In this document: positions 36,627-44,855 of the stretch, in pieces
How positions within the stretch are numbered: position 1 is the stretch's first letter
Layout: each line of letters starts with the position of its first letter
Assembly (NCBI GenBank): GCA_028281025.1
Contig: JANQKR010000006.1
Coordinates: 1 to 64,000 of the forward strand
Source of the DNA: Croceivirga sp.
GTDB taxonomy: Bacteria; Bacteroidota; Bacteroidia; Flavobacteriales; Flavobacteriaceae
Length of the DNA stretch: 64,000 bases
Direction of reading: 5' to 3'
Program-made: the position numbers and the translations under genes
Notes under the pieces: generated by a model
Databases searched by the model: none
Seen by the model: only the letters and a program-made list of their open reading frames with translations
Told to the model about the DNA's origin: nothing

Positions 36627-37391
36627 TTAATTTTCGGCAAACCCGATTACAGCATCAATGTTATTGGCTTCGGTAGCGCCCGTAAATTCCTCTTTAATTC
36701 GATTAAAATATTCCAGGGCTTTGTCATTATAGCCCAAGTCCAAAGCGGCAACCCCCGCTTTGTACAAAAACTTGGGGGCCGTGAATTCATTTTCCCCGGC
36801 CGCGGCAACAGCCTTTTCGTAATAATCCAATGCATCTTCCGGTTGCTTCAATTGTGAAAATGCATCCCCTATGCCACCCAAGGCCAAGGATTTGTAAACC
36901 TCATCATCCGATGAAAAATCCTCCAGAAATGAAATGGCTTCCTGATATTGTTGCAGATTCAAGTAGGCCATTCCTGCGGAATACTTTGCCAAATTGGAAG
37001 TTGGGGTCCCACTGTACTCATCGATGATATCCAAAAATCCAAACTTACCTTCGGAACCATTCAATGCAAGTACCAACAAGGAGTCTTTTTGTTCATCATT
37101 GGTCAAAGCCTGATTGAAATTTTGCATTGGATAGGAAAACTCGTTCGCAGCATTGGTATCCCTTGGTTCCACCACAAATTGGTTGTACGCCAAATACCCT
37201 AAAACTCCAACAGCCACGGCAATTATCGCGCCCAGAATGAAATTTTGGTTCTTGGAGAACCAGGCCTCGGTCTTGGAAGCACCTTGATCCAAGGTGGTGA
37301 ATACCTCTGCGGTAGTACTGCTATCAACTTCTGCCTTAGCCTCTTCAGCCTTGTTCTTAGGTTTATATCCACGCTTCTTATAAGTGGCCAT
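36627..37391 (-). CDS. Single-pass membrane protein with TPR repeats (YfgM-like)
   Basis: The 254-residue protein has a charged cytoplasmic start (KKRGYKPKNKAEEAKAEVD), one transmembrane helix (FILGAIIAVAVGVLGYLAYNQF, about residues 50-70), and TPR units: NLAKYSAGMAYLNLQQYQEAI, SLALGGIGDAFSQLKQPEDAL and LYKAGVAALDLGYNDKALEYF. The topology resembles YfgM, which associates with the Sec translocon and periplasmic chaperones. It begins a minus-strand run that continues into ribH. Its own -7 box is recognised upstream. Confidence 0.85.
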   Translation of the reverse strand: MATYKKRGYKPKNKAEEAKAEVDSSTTAEVFTTLDQGASKTEAWFSKNQNFILGAIIAVAVGVLGYLAYNQFVVEPRDTNAANEFSYPMQNFNQALTNDEQKDSLLVLALNGSEGKFGFLDIIDEYSGTPTSNLAKYSAGMAYLNLQQYQEAISFLEDFSSDDEVYKSLALGGIGDAFSQLKQPEDALDYYEKAVAAAGENEFTAPKFLYKAGVAALDLGYNDKALEYFNRIKEEFTGATEANNIDAVIGFAEN

Positions 37392-37410
37392 GCTTTAATT
37401 TTTAATCGCG

Positions 37411-37418
37411 CAAAAGTA
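37411..37418 (-). promoter_or_regulatory. -7 box of the TPR-ribH run
   Basis: The minus strand reads TACTTTTG (TAnnTTTG) 20 bases before the ATG at 37391. Confidence 0.5.
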
Positions 37419-37455
37419 ATCGATTTCATTCAAAAACGAAAGGTAAATTATTCGT

Positions 37456-37463
37456 TATTTTTG
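37456..37463 (+). promoter_or_regulatory. -7 box of recF
   Basis: TATTTTTG matches TAnnTTTG and lies about 53 bases before the chosen recF ATG at 37517, and before an earlier in-frame ATG at 37475. Confidence 0.5.
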
Positions 37464-37516
37464 GTGGCCCTGGAATGTCCACCAATACAGTATTCGTTAC
37501 AAGCAGATCAGAACAG

Positions 37517-38596
37517 ATGCACTTAAAGCGTTTATCATTAGTCAATTACAAGAGTTTTGAGTCAAAAACCCTGGAGTTTAACCCTGTCATCAATTGTTTG
37601 GTAGGGGAAAACGGGGTGGGCAAAACCAACATCTTGGATGCCATTTACCACCTCTCTTTTGGGAAGAGTTACTTCAATCCTGTTTCCACACAGAATATTA
37701 AGCATGGAACGGACTTCTTTGTCATTGAGGGGGAGTTTGAAAAAGAGGACAAAAACGAAAAAATAGTCTGTAGTTTTAAAAAAGGTTTAAAAAAGGTCAT
37801 TAAGCGCAATGGAAAGGCCTATGGGCGATTTTCCAATCACATTGGTTTTTTACCCCTGGTGATCATCTCACCTGCGGATCGGGATTTAATAATTGAAGGT
37901 AGTGATACCAGAAGAAAGTTTATTGATGGGGTTATCTCACAATCGGATAAGGACTATTTACAGACCTTGATCGAATACAACAAAGTCCTTGCCCAAAGGA
38001 ATTCATTGTTAAAATATTTTGTGGCCAATACTACGTTCAGTGGGGACACCCTCTCCATTTACAATCAACAACTACATGAAAAGGGCAGCATTATCCATCG
38101 CAAACGTCAGCAGTTTTTGGAGGATTTTATCCCTATCTTTAAAGAACAGTACCAAAACATTTCTGAAAAAGAGGAGTACATTAACTTAAAATATGACTCC
38201 AAACTATCCGAAAACACCTTGATGGAACTATTGGAAACAGCCTTGGAAAAGGACCGTATACTGCAATATACCAGCGTTGGTATCCATAAGGACGATCTGG
38301 ATTTTTCAATTGCCGGCCACCCCATTAAAAAGTTTGGAAGCCAAGGCCAGCAAAAGTCTTTTCTCATTGCACTAAAATTGGCCCAATTCCACTTTATAAA
38401 AGCACAGTCCAAGACTACCCCAATCCTCTTAATGGATGATATTTTTGATAAGCTCGATGAAAGGAGGGTATCCCATATCGTCTCTTTGGTGGAAAAAGAA
38501 CATTTTGGGCAGTTGTTCATTAGCGACACCCATGTGGACCGGACGGAAAAAGTGGTAAAAAGCATCCATCAAGAGTATAAAATATTTACTTTGTAA
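37517..38596 (+). CDS. recF: DNA replication and repair protein RecF
   Basis: The 359-residue protein begins [20 protein letters not shown]. It has the Walker [46 protein letters not shown], the ABC-like signature [16 protein letters not shown], and the Walker B region [16 protein letters not shown]. RecF loads RecA at gaps with RecO and RecR. An in-frame ATG at 37475 would add 14 unsupported residues. The next gene starts within two bases of the stop. Confidence 0.95.
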   Translation: MHLKRLSLVNYKSFESKTLEFNPVINCLVGENGVGKTNILDAIYHLSFGKSYFNPVSTQNIKHGTDFFVIEGEFEKEDKNEKIVCSFKKGLKKVIKRNGKAYGRFSNHIGFLPLVIISPADRDLIIEGSDTRRKFIDGVISQSDKDYLQTLIEYNKVLAQRNSLLKYFVANTTFSGDTLSIYNQQLHEKGSIIHRKRQQFLEDFIPIFKEQYQNISEKEEYINLKYDSKLSENTLMELLETALEKDRILQYTSVGIHKDDLDFSIAGHPIKKFGSQGQQKSFLIALKLAQFHFIKAQSKTTPILLMDDIFDKLDERRVSHIVSLVEKEHFGQLFISDTHVDRTEKVVKSIHQEYKIFTL

Positions 38597-38597
38597 A

Positions 38598-39035
38598 ATG
38601 CGTACAGGATTCTTTTGCTTGGCAGTCTTATTCTTGATCGGTTGTAAAAAAAACATTGAAAAAGAAAACCTTCGGGAACTGAACGGCTATTGGGAAATAA
38701 CCGAAGTGGAATTTCCCAATGGACAAAAAAAGACCTATACCCTAAGTACGACCATTGATTTTATTGCTTTTGAAAACATGTCCGGATACCGGAAAAAGGT
38801 ACAGCCAAAACTGGATGGCACCTATCAAACTTCGGACGATGCCGAACGCTTTAAAATTTCGGAAAGGGACGATGCCTTCTACCTAACCTATAGTAATGGA
38901 ATGGAACAATGGGAAGAAAAGTTGATTTCCCTTTCGGAAAATTCCTTTTCGGTCCAAAATCAGGACAAAAAAATCTATCGATATACTAAATACAAACCTT
39001 TAAACCTGGGTCCTGATGCCAAAACGCCAAAATGA
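38598..39035 (+). CDS. Small lipocalin-like lipoprotein
   Basis: The 145-residue protein has a lipoprotein signal (FFCLAVLFLIGCKK, Cys near residue 16). A small beta-rich domain follows (LNGYWEITEVEFPNGQKK, DFIAFENMSGYRKKVQP, TSDDAERFKI), similar to the lipocalin-like domains common in Flavobacteriaceae. The role is unknown. It overlaps the DUF721 gene by 20 bases and follows recF closely. Confidence 0.75.
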   Translation: MRTGFFCLAVLFLIGCKKNIEKENLRELNGYWEITEVEFPNGQKKTYTLSTTIDFIAFENMSGYRKKVQPKLDGTYQTSDDAERFKISERDDAFYLTYSNGMEQWEEKLISLSENSFSVQNQDKKIYRYTKYKPLNLGPDAKTPK

Positions 39036-39312
39036 ACATCTAAAACTGGGCGAAGCACTGCGCGAGTTCATCAAGGAAAACAAGTTGGAAAAAGGCATGG
39101 ACAAGGTTGATGCCCGAGAAGCCTGGAACCGTTTAATGGGTAATGGGGTCAACAACTATACCCAAAGCGTGGAGTTGAAAGGCAATACACTTTATGTCTC
39201 ACTGACCTCCTCGGTGCTTCGGGAAGAACTCTCCTACGGTAAGGGCAAAATCATTGGTATGCTGAATGAAGAACTGGGGAAGGAATTGATAAAAAAGCTC
39301 ATTTTAAGATAA
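39016..39312 (+). CDS. DUF721/DciA-like protein
   Basis: The 98-residue protein shows the DUF721 fold: LKLGEALREFIKENKLEKGM, AWNRLMGNGVNNYTQSVELKGNTLYV, SSVLREELSYGKGKIIGMLN. DciA, the founding member, loads the replicative helicase in bacteria without DnaC/DnaI, which fits a position near recF. The short form here lacks the extended N-terminal KH-like part of some DciA proteins. It starts inside the lipoprotein gene, with a 20-base overlap. Confidence 0.8.
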   Translation: MPKRQNEHLKLGEALREFIKENKLEKGMDKVDAREAWNRLMGNGVNNYTQSVELKGNTLYVSLTSSVLREELSYGKGKIIGMLNEELGKELIKKLILR

Positions 39313-39350
39313 AAAAAAAGCCATCCCTTTCCGGATGGCCTATCTTTTTC
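39311..39350. terminator. Bidirectional terminator between DUF721 and ndk
   Basis: GCCATCC (39320-39326) pairs with GGATGGC (39333-39339), with an A-run before and TATCTTTTT after, so it can serve both converging genes. Confidence 0.85.
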
Positions 39351-39364
39351 GTTCACATTACTTA

Positions 39365-39784
39365 TTAAAAAATCTCCCGACCGGAAAAATGGAAAGCCCC
39401 TTCTATGGAAGCATTTTCATCACTATCGGAACCATGCACGGCATTTTCGGCAACATTGGAAGCATATAATTTACGAATGGTTCCCTCGGCAGCTTGTTCT
39501 GGGTTGGTGGCACCGATCAATGCCCGAAAGTCTTCAACAGCATTGTCCTTTTCCAAAATAGCGGCAACAATAGGTCCCCTCGTCATAAAATCCACCAATT
39601 CCCCAAAGAACGGTCGTTCCTTATGTATCGAATAAAAGGTCTCTGCATCCCTCCTACTCAATTGTGTGTATTTCATGGCGACAATCTTAAACCCAGCACC
39701 ACTGATTTTTTCCAAAATGGCACCTATATAACCCTTCTCCACGGCATCGGGTTTAATCATGGTAAACGTCCTGTTTCCTATCAT
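39365..39784 (-). CDS. ndk: Nucleoside diphosphate kinase
   Basis: The 139-residue protein starts [18 protein letters not shown]. It has [41 protein letters not shown] and the active-site [12 protein letters not shown] with the phosphorylated His. It balances NTP pools. The motifs are complete. It faces a two-way terminator at its 3' end and has a good flavobacterial promoter in the 49-bp gap before the phosphatase gene. Confidence 0.97.
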   Translation of the reverse strand: MIGNRTFTMIKPDAVEKGYIGAILEKISGAGFKIVAMKYTQLSRRDAETFYSIHKERPFFGELVDFMTRGPIVAAILEKDNAVEDFRALIGATNPEQAAEGTIRKLYASNVAENAVHGSDSDENASIEGAFHFSGREIF

Positions 39785-39800
39785 TCTTAAAAATTTTTGG

Positions 39801-39830
39801 CAAAAATAACCCTTTTCGGATAAGGGACAA
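39801..39830 (-). promoter_or_regulatory. Complete Bacteroidota promoter of ndk
   Basis: On the minus strand TTG and TATTTTTG are separated by 19 bases, an ideal -33/-7 pair, with a leader of about 16 bases. Confidence 0.75.
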
Positions 39831-39833
39831 ACC

Positions 39834-40883
39834 TTAGTAAGGTTGTTTTAATTCCCGATATACCTCTCCATTTTCCCCCATAATTTTAAAGTGGGCCACT
39901 TTGGCCCTTAAGTCGATCTCAACCCATCCAAAGCTGGTGGTAGCTACCACTTCACCCACACGATACGGATTGGGTTCCCCTTGGTACGAGTCATAGGAAT
40001 GTGTTAATCCACTGCTGGTAAAATCCAATATAGGGTAAGAGAGGCCATCGGATTCCATTTTGGAAAATTCGGATATATGCCGATCGCCCGACAGGAAAAT
40101 AACTCCTTTTGCCCCTGATTTTTTAATGATATCCAGCATTTTATCTATTTCATGAGGATGATTGGCCCATTTCTCAAAACCATGTTCATTGGATAAAAAT
40201 TGGATACTGGTCACAATAAAATTGAAATCGGCCCCGGAGTTTGAAAGTTCTTTTTCCAACCATTTCCATTGTTCAGCCCCTAAAATGGTACCGTCGCCAT
40301 ATGCATTGGGTAAATAACGCGCTCCTTCGCCCTTGTTATCCGTCAACGGGGTTCTGAAAAAGCGCGTATCCAGATTTATGATTTTCACTGCCCCTTCCGG
40401 TTTGGAAATCAGCTCAGCCGAGTAAACCCCATCCCGATTTCTCCTGGGGTCATCCTTACCTACTTCCATGAAGTCAAGAAACAGTTGTTGGCTTTCCTTC
40501 TTTTTGGGGAATTCCACACCCCCATCGTTCACTCCATAATCGTGGTCGTCCCAAGTTCCGGTAATATGGACTTTTTCATCCAATGCAGCATATTCGGGAA
40601 TAGCCTTTTGTTGTTGGTACATCCGTTCCATTTGGGCCATATCCTCGGTATCCGCATAAATGTTGTCCCCTCCCCAAATAAAGACATCGGGGTTTGCCAA
40701 CAGGATATCGTCCCAAAATACATTCTGTTTATCATGTTTATTGCACGAACCAAATGCAATGAGCACCTTGGAATCGCTGTCTTCAAGCTTAGGCGTGGCC
40801 ACCTGGTCCGTAATGCTTTTTTCCTGGGACTTACAACCTATTAATAGGATTGGAATCCATATGATCAATGAATTTTTTTTCAT
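39834..40883 (-). CDS. PhoD-like alkaline phosphatase/phosphodiesterase lipoprotein
   Basis: The 349-residue protein has a lipoprotein signal ([15 protein letters not shown], Cys17). A PhoD-type metallophosphoesterase domain follows: [35 protein letters not shown] and [13 protein letters not shown], which hold the metal ligands. Such enzymes release phosphate from phospho-mono- or diesters outside the cell. The N-terminal beta domain of classical PhoD is missing, as in many flavobacterial forms. It is divergent from the DHH gene and has its own promoter. Confidence 0.87.
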   Translation of the reverse strand: MKKNSLIIWIPILLIGCKSQEKSITDQVATPKLEDSDSKVLIAFGSCNKHDKQNVFWDDILLANPDVFIWGGDNIYADTEDMAQMERMYQQQKAIPEYAALDEKVHITGTWDDHDYGVNDGGVEFPKKKESQQLFLDFMEVGKDDPRRNRDGVYSAELISKPEGAVKIINLDTRFFRTPLTDNKGEGARYLPNAYGDGTILGAEQWKWLEKELSNSGADFNFIVTSIQFLSNEHGFEKWANHPHEIDKMLDIIKKSGAKGVIFLSGDRHISEFSKMESDGLSYPILDFTSSGLTHSYDSYQGEPNPYRVGEVVATTSFGWVEIDLRAKVAHFKIMGENGEVYRELKQPY

Positions 40884-40906
40884 AAAAAGGGCTTCAGGTT
40901 AAGCCT

Positions 40907-40935
40907 CAAATTTAAGCCACTATAAATTACGCCAA
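40907..40935 (-). promoter_or_regulatory. Complete Bacteroidota promoter of the PhoD-like gene
   Basis: On the minus strand TTG and TAAATTTG are 18 bases apart, ending about 23 bases before the ATG at 40883. Confidence 0.7.
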
Positions 40936-40948
40936 TGTTATATTATCG

Positions 40949-40956
40949 TATATTTG
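40949..40956 (+). promoter_or_regulatory. -7 box just before the DHH gene (near-leaderless)
   Basis: TATATTTG matches TAnnTTTG and ends five bases before the ATG at 40962, so the transcript may start at the start codon. An earlier ATG (40935) lies upstream of the box. Confidence 0.5.
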
Positions 40957-40961
40957 CGCGC

Positions 40962-41978
40962 ATGAATTCAGCAGACGTAGCCAAGGTATGGGAACTGCTC
41001 TCGCAATCCAACAATATCCTCATTGTACCCCATAAAAATCCTGATGGTGACGCTATTGGTTCCACTTTGGGACTATTGCATTTTTTAAAGTTGTTGGGAA
41101 AAACCGCTCAGATTATCGTGCCAAATGACTATCCCAAATTCCTGAAATGGATGCCCGGTACGGATGGCATCCTGAATTTTGAAAGGCATAATAGTCAAGC
41201 CCAGGAATATTTGGCCAAAACGGACTTGATTTTCACCTTGGATTTCAATCACCTTTCCCGAACAGGGCAGATGGAGCAATTCTTGGAAGCGTCCAACGCA
41301 AAATTTATCATGATCGATCATCACCAACAACCTGATGACTATGCAATGGTAACCTATTCCGATGTGTCCATGAGTTCAACTTGTGAAATGGTGTACAACA
41401 CCATTGAAGCATTTGGGGAAAGTGATAGGATCACACCGGAAATTGCCACCTGTCTGTACACGGGAATCATGACGGATACCGGCTCCTTTAAGTTCTCTTC
41501 CACGACCAGCAGGACACATAGGGTGGTTGCCGAATTGATAGACAAGGGCGCACAAAATATGTGGATCCATCAACAGGTTTTTGACACCAATTCACCTGCC
41601 AGGCTCCATTTGCTGGGTACGGCACTCAAAAACCTGATCATCCTAAATTCGTATCGAACGGCCTATATAACGCTATCACAGGAAGAACTGGATCGACACC
41701 AATACGGAAAAGGGGATACCGAAGGGTTTGTGAATTATGGCCTAACCCTTGAAAATATCATCTTCGCCGCCATTTTTATTGAAAACAAGGAAGAAGGGAT
41801 CATCAAGATTTCGTTCCGTTCCGTGGGCAATTTTTCCGTAAACGAATTTGCAAGGGCCCATTTTAACGGAGGTGGACATACCAATGCGGCCGGCGGACGA
41901 AGTACCAGTTCCATGGAAGAAACGGTACAAAGGTTCGAAACACTTTTAAAGGAGTACAAAAACCAATTGCTGGCATGA
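40962..41978 (+). CDS. DHH-family oligoribonuclease / pAp phosphatase (NrnA-like)
   Basis: The 338-residue protein has the DHH motifs HKNPDGDAIGSTLGL, LIFTLDFNHLSRTG, IMIDHHQQPDDYA and TGIMTDTGSF, and the DHHA1 tail FARAHFNGGGHTNAAGG. NrnA enzymes degrade nanoRNAs and 3'-phosphoadenosine-5'-phosphate with Mn2+. All metal and substrate residues look intact. The start at 40962 gives the family N-terminus and sits just after the -7 box. Its stop overlaps gldI by four bases. Confidence 0.9.
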   Translation: MNSADVAKVWELLSQSNNILIVPHKNPDGDAIGSTLGLLHFLKLLGKTAQIIVPNDYPKFLKWMPGTDGILNFERHNSQAQEYLAKTDLIFTLDFNHLSRTGQMEQFLEASNAKFIMIDHHQQPDDYAMVTYSDVSMSSTCEMVYNTIEAFGESDRITPEIATCLYTGIMTDTGSFKFSSTTSRTHRVVAELIDKGAQNMWIHQQVFDTNSPARLHLLGTALKNLIILNSYRTAYITLSQEELDRHQYGKGDTEGFVNYGLTLENIIFAAIFIENKEEGIIKISFRSVGNFSVNEFARAHFNGGGHTNAAGGRSTSSMEETVQRFETLLKEYKNQLLA

Positions 41979-42526
41979 AAAGAATAGGCTTTTTTCTACT
42001 CCCCGTTGTATTGCTTTTGGCCTGTGGTGAGCCTATACCAAGGAAACCCGTTCAGGTAAAATCCGGAAGTTTTTTTAAGGAATCCGTGGCGCGCAGCAAG
42101 AAGGTTTTGGAAATGGAGACCGAAGCCATCAAAAACCTTATCAAAAAAGACAGTTCCAACACCTATTTTTCAAGTAATAGCGGATTTTGGTATCGGTATG
42201 AACAAAAAAAGGATAGTACTGGTTATTTACCAAAGACCAATGATATTGTCCTGCTTACTTATTCTGCAATGTCCCTGGCGGGAGATACCATTTACCACAT
42301 GGATGATATTGGTCTTTTGGAACATGCTGTGGATAAATCACAACTGTTCCCTGGACTGCGAAATGCGGTAAAATTGCTGCAAAGGGGGGAAAGGGCAACT
42401 TTCCTATTTCCTTCAAGCCAAGCTTTTGGCTATAAAGGCGACAATGATGGAATTGGCCCCAACACCCCAATAAAACTAAGTTTAACACTACTGGAAATCA
42501 AAAAGGACAGTAGCAACATAAAATAG
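41975..42526 (+). CDS. gldI: Gliding-motility-associated FKBP-type prolyl isomerase lipoprotein
   Basis: The 183-residue protein has a lipoprotein signal (FFLLPVVLLLACGEP, Cys17), a helical segment, and an FKBP domain (TNDIVLLTYSAMSLAGDTIY, LFPGLRNAVKLLQRGERATFLFPSSQAFGYKGD) like GldI. GldI supports folding of gliding/type IX secretion components in the periplasm. It lies between the DHH gene and the cyclophilin-FKBP gene, so two prolyl isomerases are co-transcribed. No other gld gene is in the window. Confidence 0.88.
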   Translation: MKRIGFFLLPVVLLLACGEPIPRKPVQVKSGSFFKESVARSKKVLEMETEAIKNLIKKDSSNTYFSSNSGFWYRYEQKKDSTGYLPKTNDIVLLTYSAMSLAGDTIYHMDDIGLLEHAVDKSQLFPGLRNAVKLLQRGERATFLFPSSQAFGYKGDNDGIGPNTPIKLSLTLLEIKKDSSNIK

Positions 42527-42532
42527 TGATCA

Positions 42533-43639
42533 ATGAAGAAAATACTATTCGGGTTAAGTGCCCTAGCATTAATTCTAACCGGTTGTAAAACGGGAAAATA
42601 TGCCGATTTGGGTGATGGCATCTTTGCCGATATCCAAACCACCAAAGGTGATATTATCGTAAAACTATATCACGAAGCCACCCCGGTGACCGTTGCCAAT
42701 TTTGTTTCCTTGGCGGAGGGGAACAGTCCATTTGTGGACGAGAAGTTTAAGGACAAGAACTATTATGACGGTCTTATTTTTCATCGGGTGATCAAGGATT
42801 TCATGTTACAGGGTGGAGATCCGGAAGGTACCGGTAGGGGCAATCCCGGTTATAAGTTCAAGGACGAGTTTGTGGACACCCTTAAACATTCCAAAAAAGG
42901 GCTCCTTTCCATGGCTAATTCCGGACCAAAAACCAATGGAAGCCAATTCTTTGTTACCCATAAACCCACCCCATGGTTGGATGGAAAACATACGGTTTTT
43001 GGTGAAGTGGTCCAAGGTCTGGAAGTGGTGGATACCATTGCCAATGTAAAAACGATACTCCAGGACAAGCCCAAAGTGGACGTGGTGATGAACAAAGTGG
43101 AAATCATCCGTAACGGAAAGGAAGCCAGGAAGTTTGATGCCATCCAAATAATGACCGATTACTTCGCAGAAGAGGAAGAGGCCATTGCCGCCATGAAGAA
43201 GATGAAGGAAAATCTTGCCAAGGAATTTGAAAGCCAAATGGCTGAAGCAAAGGAATTGGATAGCGGCCTCAAAGTCTATTCCGTGGTCGAAGGTGATGGC
43301 GAGAAACCCAAAATCGGACAAAAGGTTTTGGTGTACTATGCAGGCTATTTTACGGATGGAAATCTTTTTGATAGCAATATTGGGGAAATTGCCCTCAAAT
43401 ACAACCAATATAATGCCGGTAGAAGAGATCAGGGCGGATACGAACCCGTTCCCATGTTGTACAGCCCGGAAGCACGATTGGTACCTGGATTCAGGGAAGG
43501 CCTGCAAACCATGAAGGTAGGGGATAAAGTGCGTTTGTTCATCCCACCACACTTGGGTTATGGTGATAATGATTATGGTCCAATTCCGGGAGGGTCCACC
43601 CTCATTTTTGATTTAGAGATTACCGATATCTACCCATAA
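42533..43639 (+). CDS. Dual immunophilin: cyclophilin and FKBP domains in one lipoprotein
   Basis: The 368-residue protein has a lipoprotein signal (LSALALILTGCKT). Residues about 30-195 are a cyclophilin (ATPVTVANFVSLAEGNS, YDGLIFHRVIKDFMLQGGDP, SMANSGPKTNGSQFFVTHKPTPWLDGKHTVFGEVV in separate parts). Residues about 205-240 are a charged helix, and about 250-368 an FKBP domain (VLVYYAGYFTDGNLFDSN, LVPGFREGLQTMKVGDKVRLFIPPHLGYG). Both active-site sets look intact. Such CFBP-type fusions are known but uncommon. It probably assists folding in the periplasm next to gldI. Confidence 0.92.
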   Translation: MKKILFGLSALALILTGCKTGKYADLGDGIFADIQTTKGDIIVKLYHEATPVTVANFVSLAEGNSPFVDEKFKDKNYYDGLIFHRVIKDFMLQGGDPEGTGRGNPGYKFKDEFVDTLKHSKKGLLSMANSGPKTNGSQFFVTHKPTPWLDGKHTVFGEVVQGLEVVDTIANVKTILQDKPKVDVVMNKVEIIRNGKEARKFDAIQIMTDYFAEEEEAIAAMKKMKENLAKEFESQMAEAKELDSGLKVYSVVEGDGEKPKIGQKVLVYYAGYFTDGNLFDSNIGEIALKYNQYNAGRRDQGGYEPVPMLYSPEARLVPGFREGLQTMKVGDKVRLFIPPHLGYGDNDYGPIPGGSTLIFDLEITDIYP

Positions 43640-43664
43640 AAAGTTTGAGGTATCCAATAGCATG

Positions 43665-43706
43665 AAACATCCCAAAAAGGACTATCTTTTTTGGGATGTT
43701 TTTTTG
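43665..43706 (+). terminator. Strong terminator after the immunophilin operon
   Basis: AAACATCCCAAAAA (43665-43678) pairs with TTTTTTGGGATGTTT (43687-43701), followed by further T residues. Confidence 0.88.
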
Positions 43707-43725
43707 AAGCTGTAATGAAATACTA

Positions 43726-44793
43726 ATGGTCCTAAAAACCAAGCATTGGCTAGCATTATCATTGGTTCCACAAATCCTGTTGGTGAAGTTCCTGGGGAGC
43801 AATCCCGAGTGGGTGGAAACCTATTATTCGGAGGGAATCTACCCTTACATTTCCAGGTTTTTGAGATTCCTGTTCGGTTGGGCCCCTTTTTCGGTAGGTG
43901 ATCTATTCTACACCCTGCTCACCTTTGCGGCCATCCGCTACCTATACCTGCATGGAAGGACCATTTGGCAACGCCCTAAACGATTTCTTGTGGATTTGGG
44001 AAGTGTTTTGGCGGTAGCTTATTTTATTTTTCACCTCTTTTGGGGGATGAACTATTATCGACTTCCCCTTGAGGAAAAACTGGGAATTGGTCGGGAATAT
44101 TCCATTACCGAATTGGAAACCTTTACCCGTTCGTTGGTAGACCGGAGCAATCACTACCAACTTTTATTGACCAAGGATAGTACCAAGGCGGTACAAATTC
44201 CCTATTCAAGACCAGAAATATTCAATGAAGTGCTATCCGGTTTTGATAGCCTTGCCACGAGTTACCCCGGTTTTACCTACAAAAGGCCCAGCATTAAAAA
44301 GTCAATTTACAGTCTGGCCTTAACCTATATGGGCTACGGAGGCTACCTAAACCCCTTTACCAATGAGGCCCAGGTAAATGGCATTATTCCCATTGTGCGA
44401 TATCCAACGGTAAGTGCCCATGAAATAGGCCATCAAGTGGGCTATTCCTCGGAATCCGATACGAATTTCATTGGTTTTTTAACTTGCTCCAAAGTGTCTG
44501 ATCCCTACTATAAATATGCGGCCTATTCACATGCCCTCGGGTATTGTTTGTCCGACCTTAGTAAAAAGGATCGGGGAAAATTTGATGCGGTCTGGAAAAA
44601 CCTGAATCCAGGGGTCAAAAAAAACTATGCGGAAATCCGGGATTTTTGGAGAACGTATGAAAATCCCACCGAACCTATTTTCAAGGCCATGTTCAACGCC
44701 TATCTAAAGGCGAACAATCAGGAAGATGGCATTCAAAGCTACAATAAGGTGGTAGGTTTACTGGTGAACTATGACAAACGGTACGGGTTCTGA
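43726..44793 (+). CDS. DUF3810 membrane protein with HExxH zinc motif
   Basis: The 355-residue protein has three N-terminal hydrophobic segments (WLALSLVPQILLVKFLG, FLFGWAPFSVGDLFYTLLTF, SVLAVAYFIFHLFWGM). The extracytoplasmic part contains TVSAHEIGHQVGYSSESDTNFIG, a HEIGH zincin motif with a downstream Glu. This fits DUF3810, a predicted metallopeptidase family found mainly in Firmicutes and Bacteroidota. The substrate is unknown. It starts about 20 bases after a strong terminator and so needs its own promoter. Confidence 0.85.
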   Translation: MVLKTKHWLALSLVPQILLVKFLGSNPEWVETYYSEGIYPYISRFLRFLFGWAPFSVGDLFYTLLTFAAIRYLYLHGRTIWQRPKRFLVDLGSVLAVAYFIFHLFWGMNYYRLPLEEKLGIGREYSITELETFTRSLVDRSNHYQLLLTKDSTKAVQIPYSRPEIFNEVLSGFDSLATSYPGFTYKRPSIKKSIYSLALTYMGYGGYLNPFTNEAQVNGIIPIVRYPTVSAHEIGHQVGYSSESDTNFIGFLTCSKVSDPYYKYAAYSHALGYCLSDLSKKDRGKFDAVWKNLNPGVKKNYAEIRDFWRTYENPTEPIFKAMFNAYLKANNQEDGIQSYNKVVGLLVNYDKRYGF

Positions 44794-44855
44794 CTTCCTT
44801 GTAGGTTTGTTTCCATTCCTTTACCTTTAAGACCGACTAATCCAAAAAATCCCTT

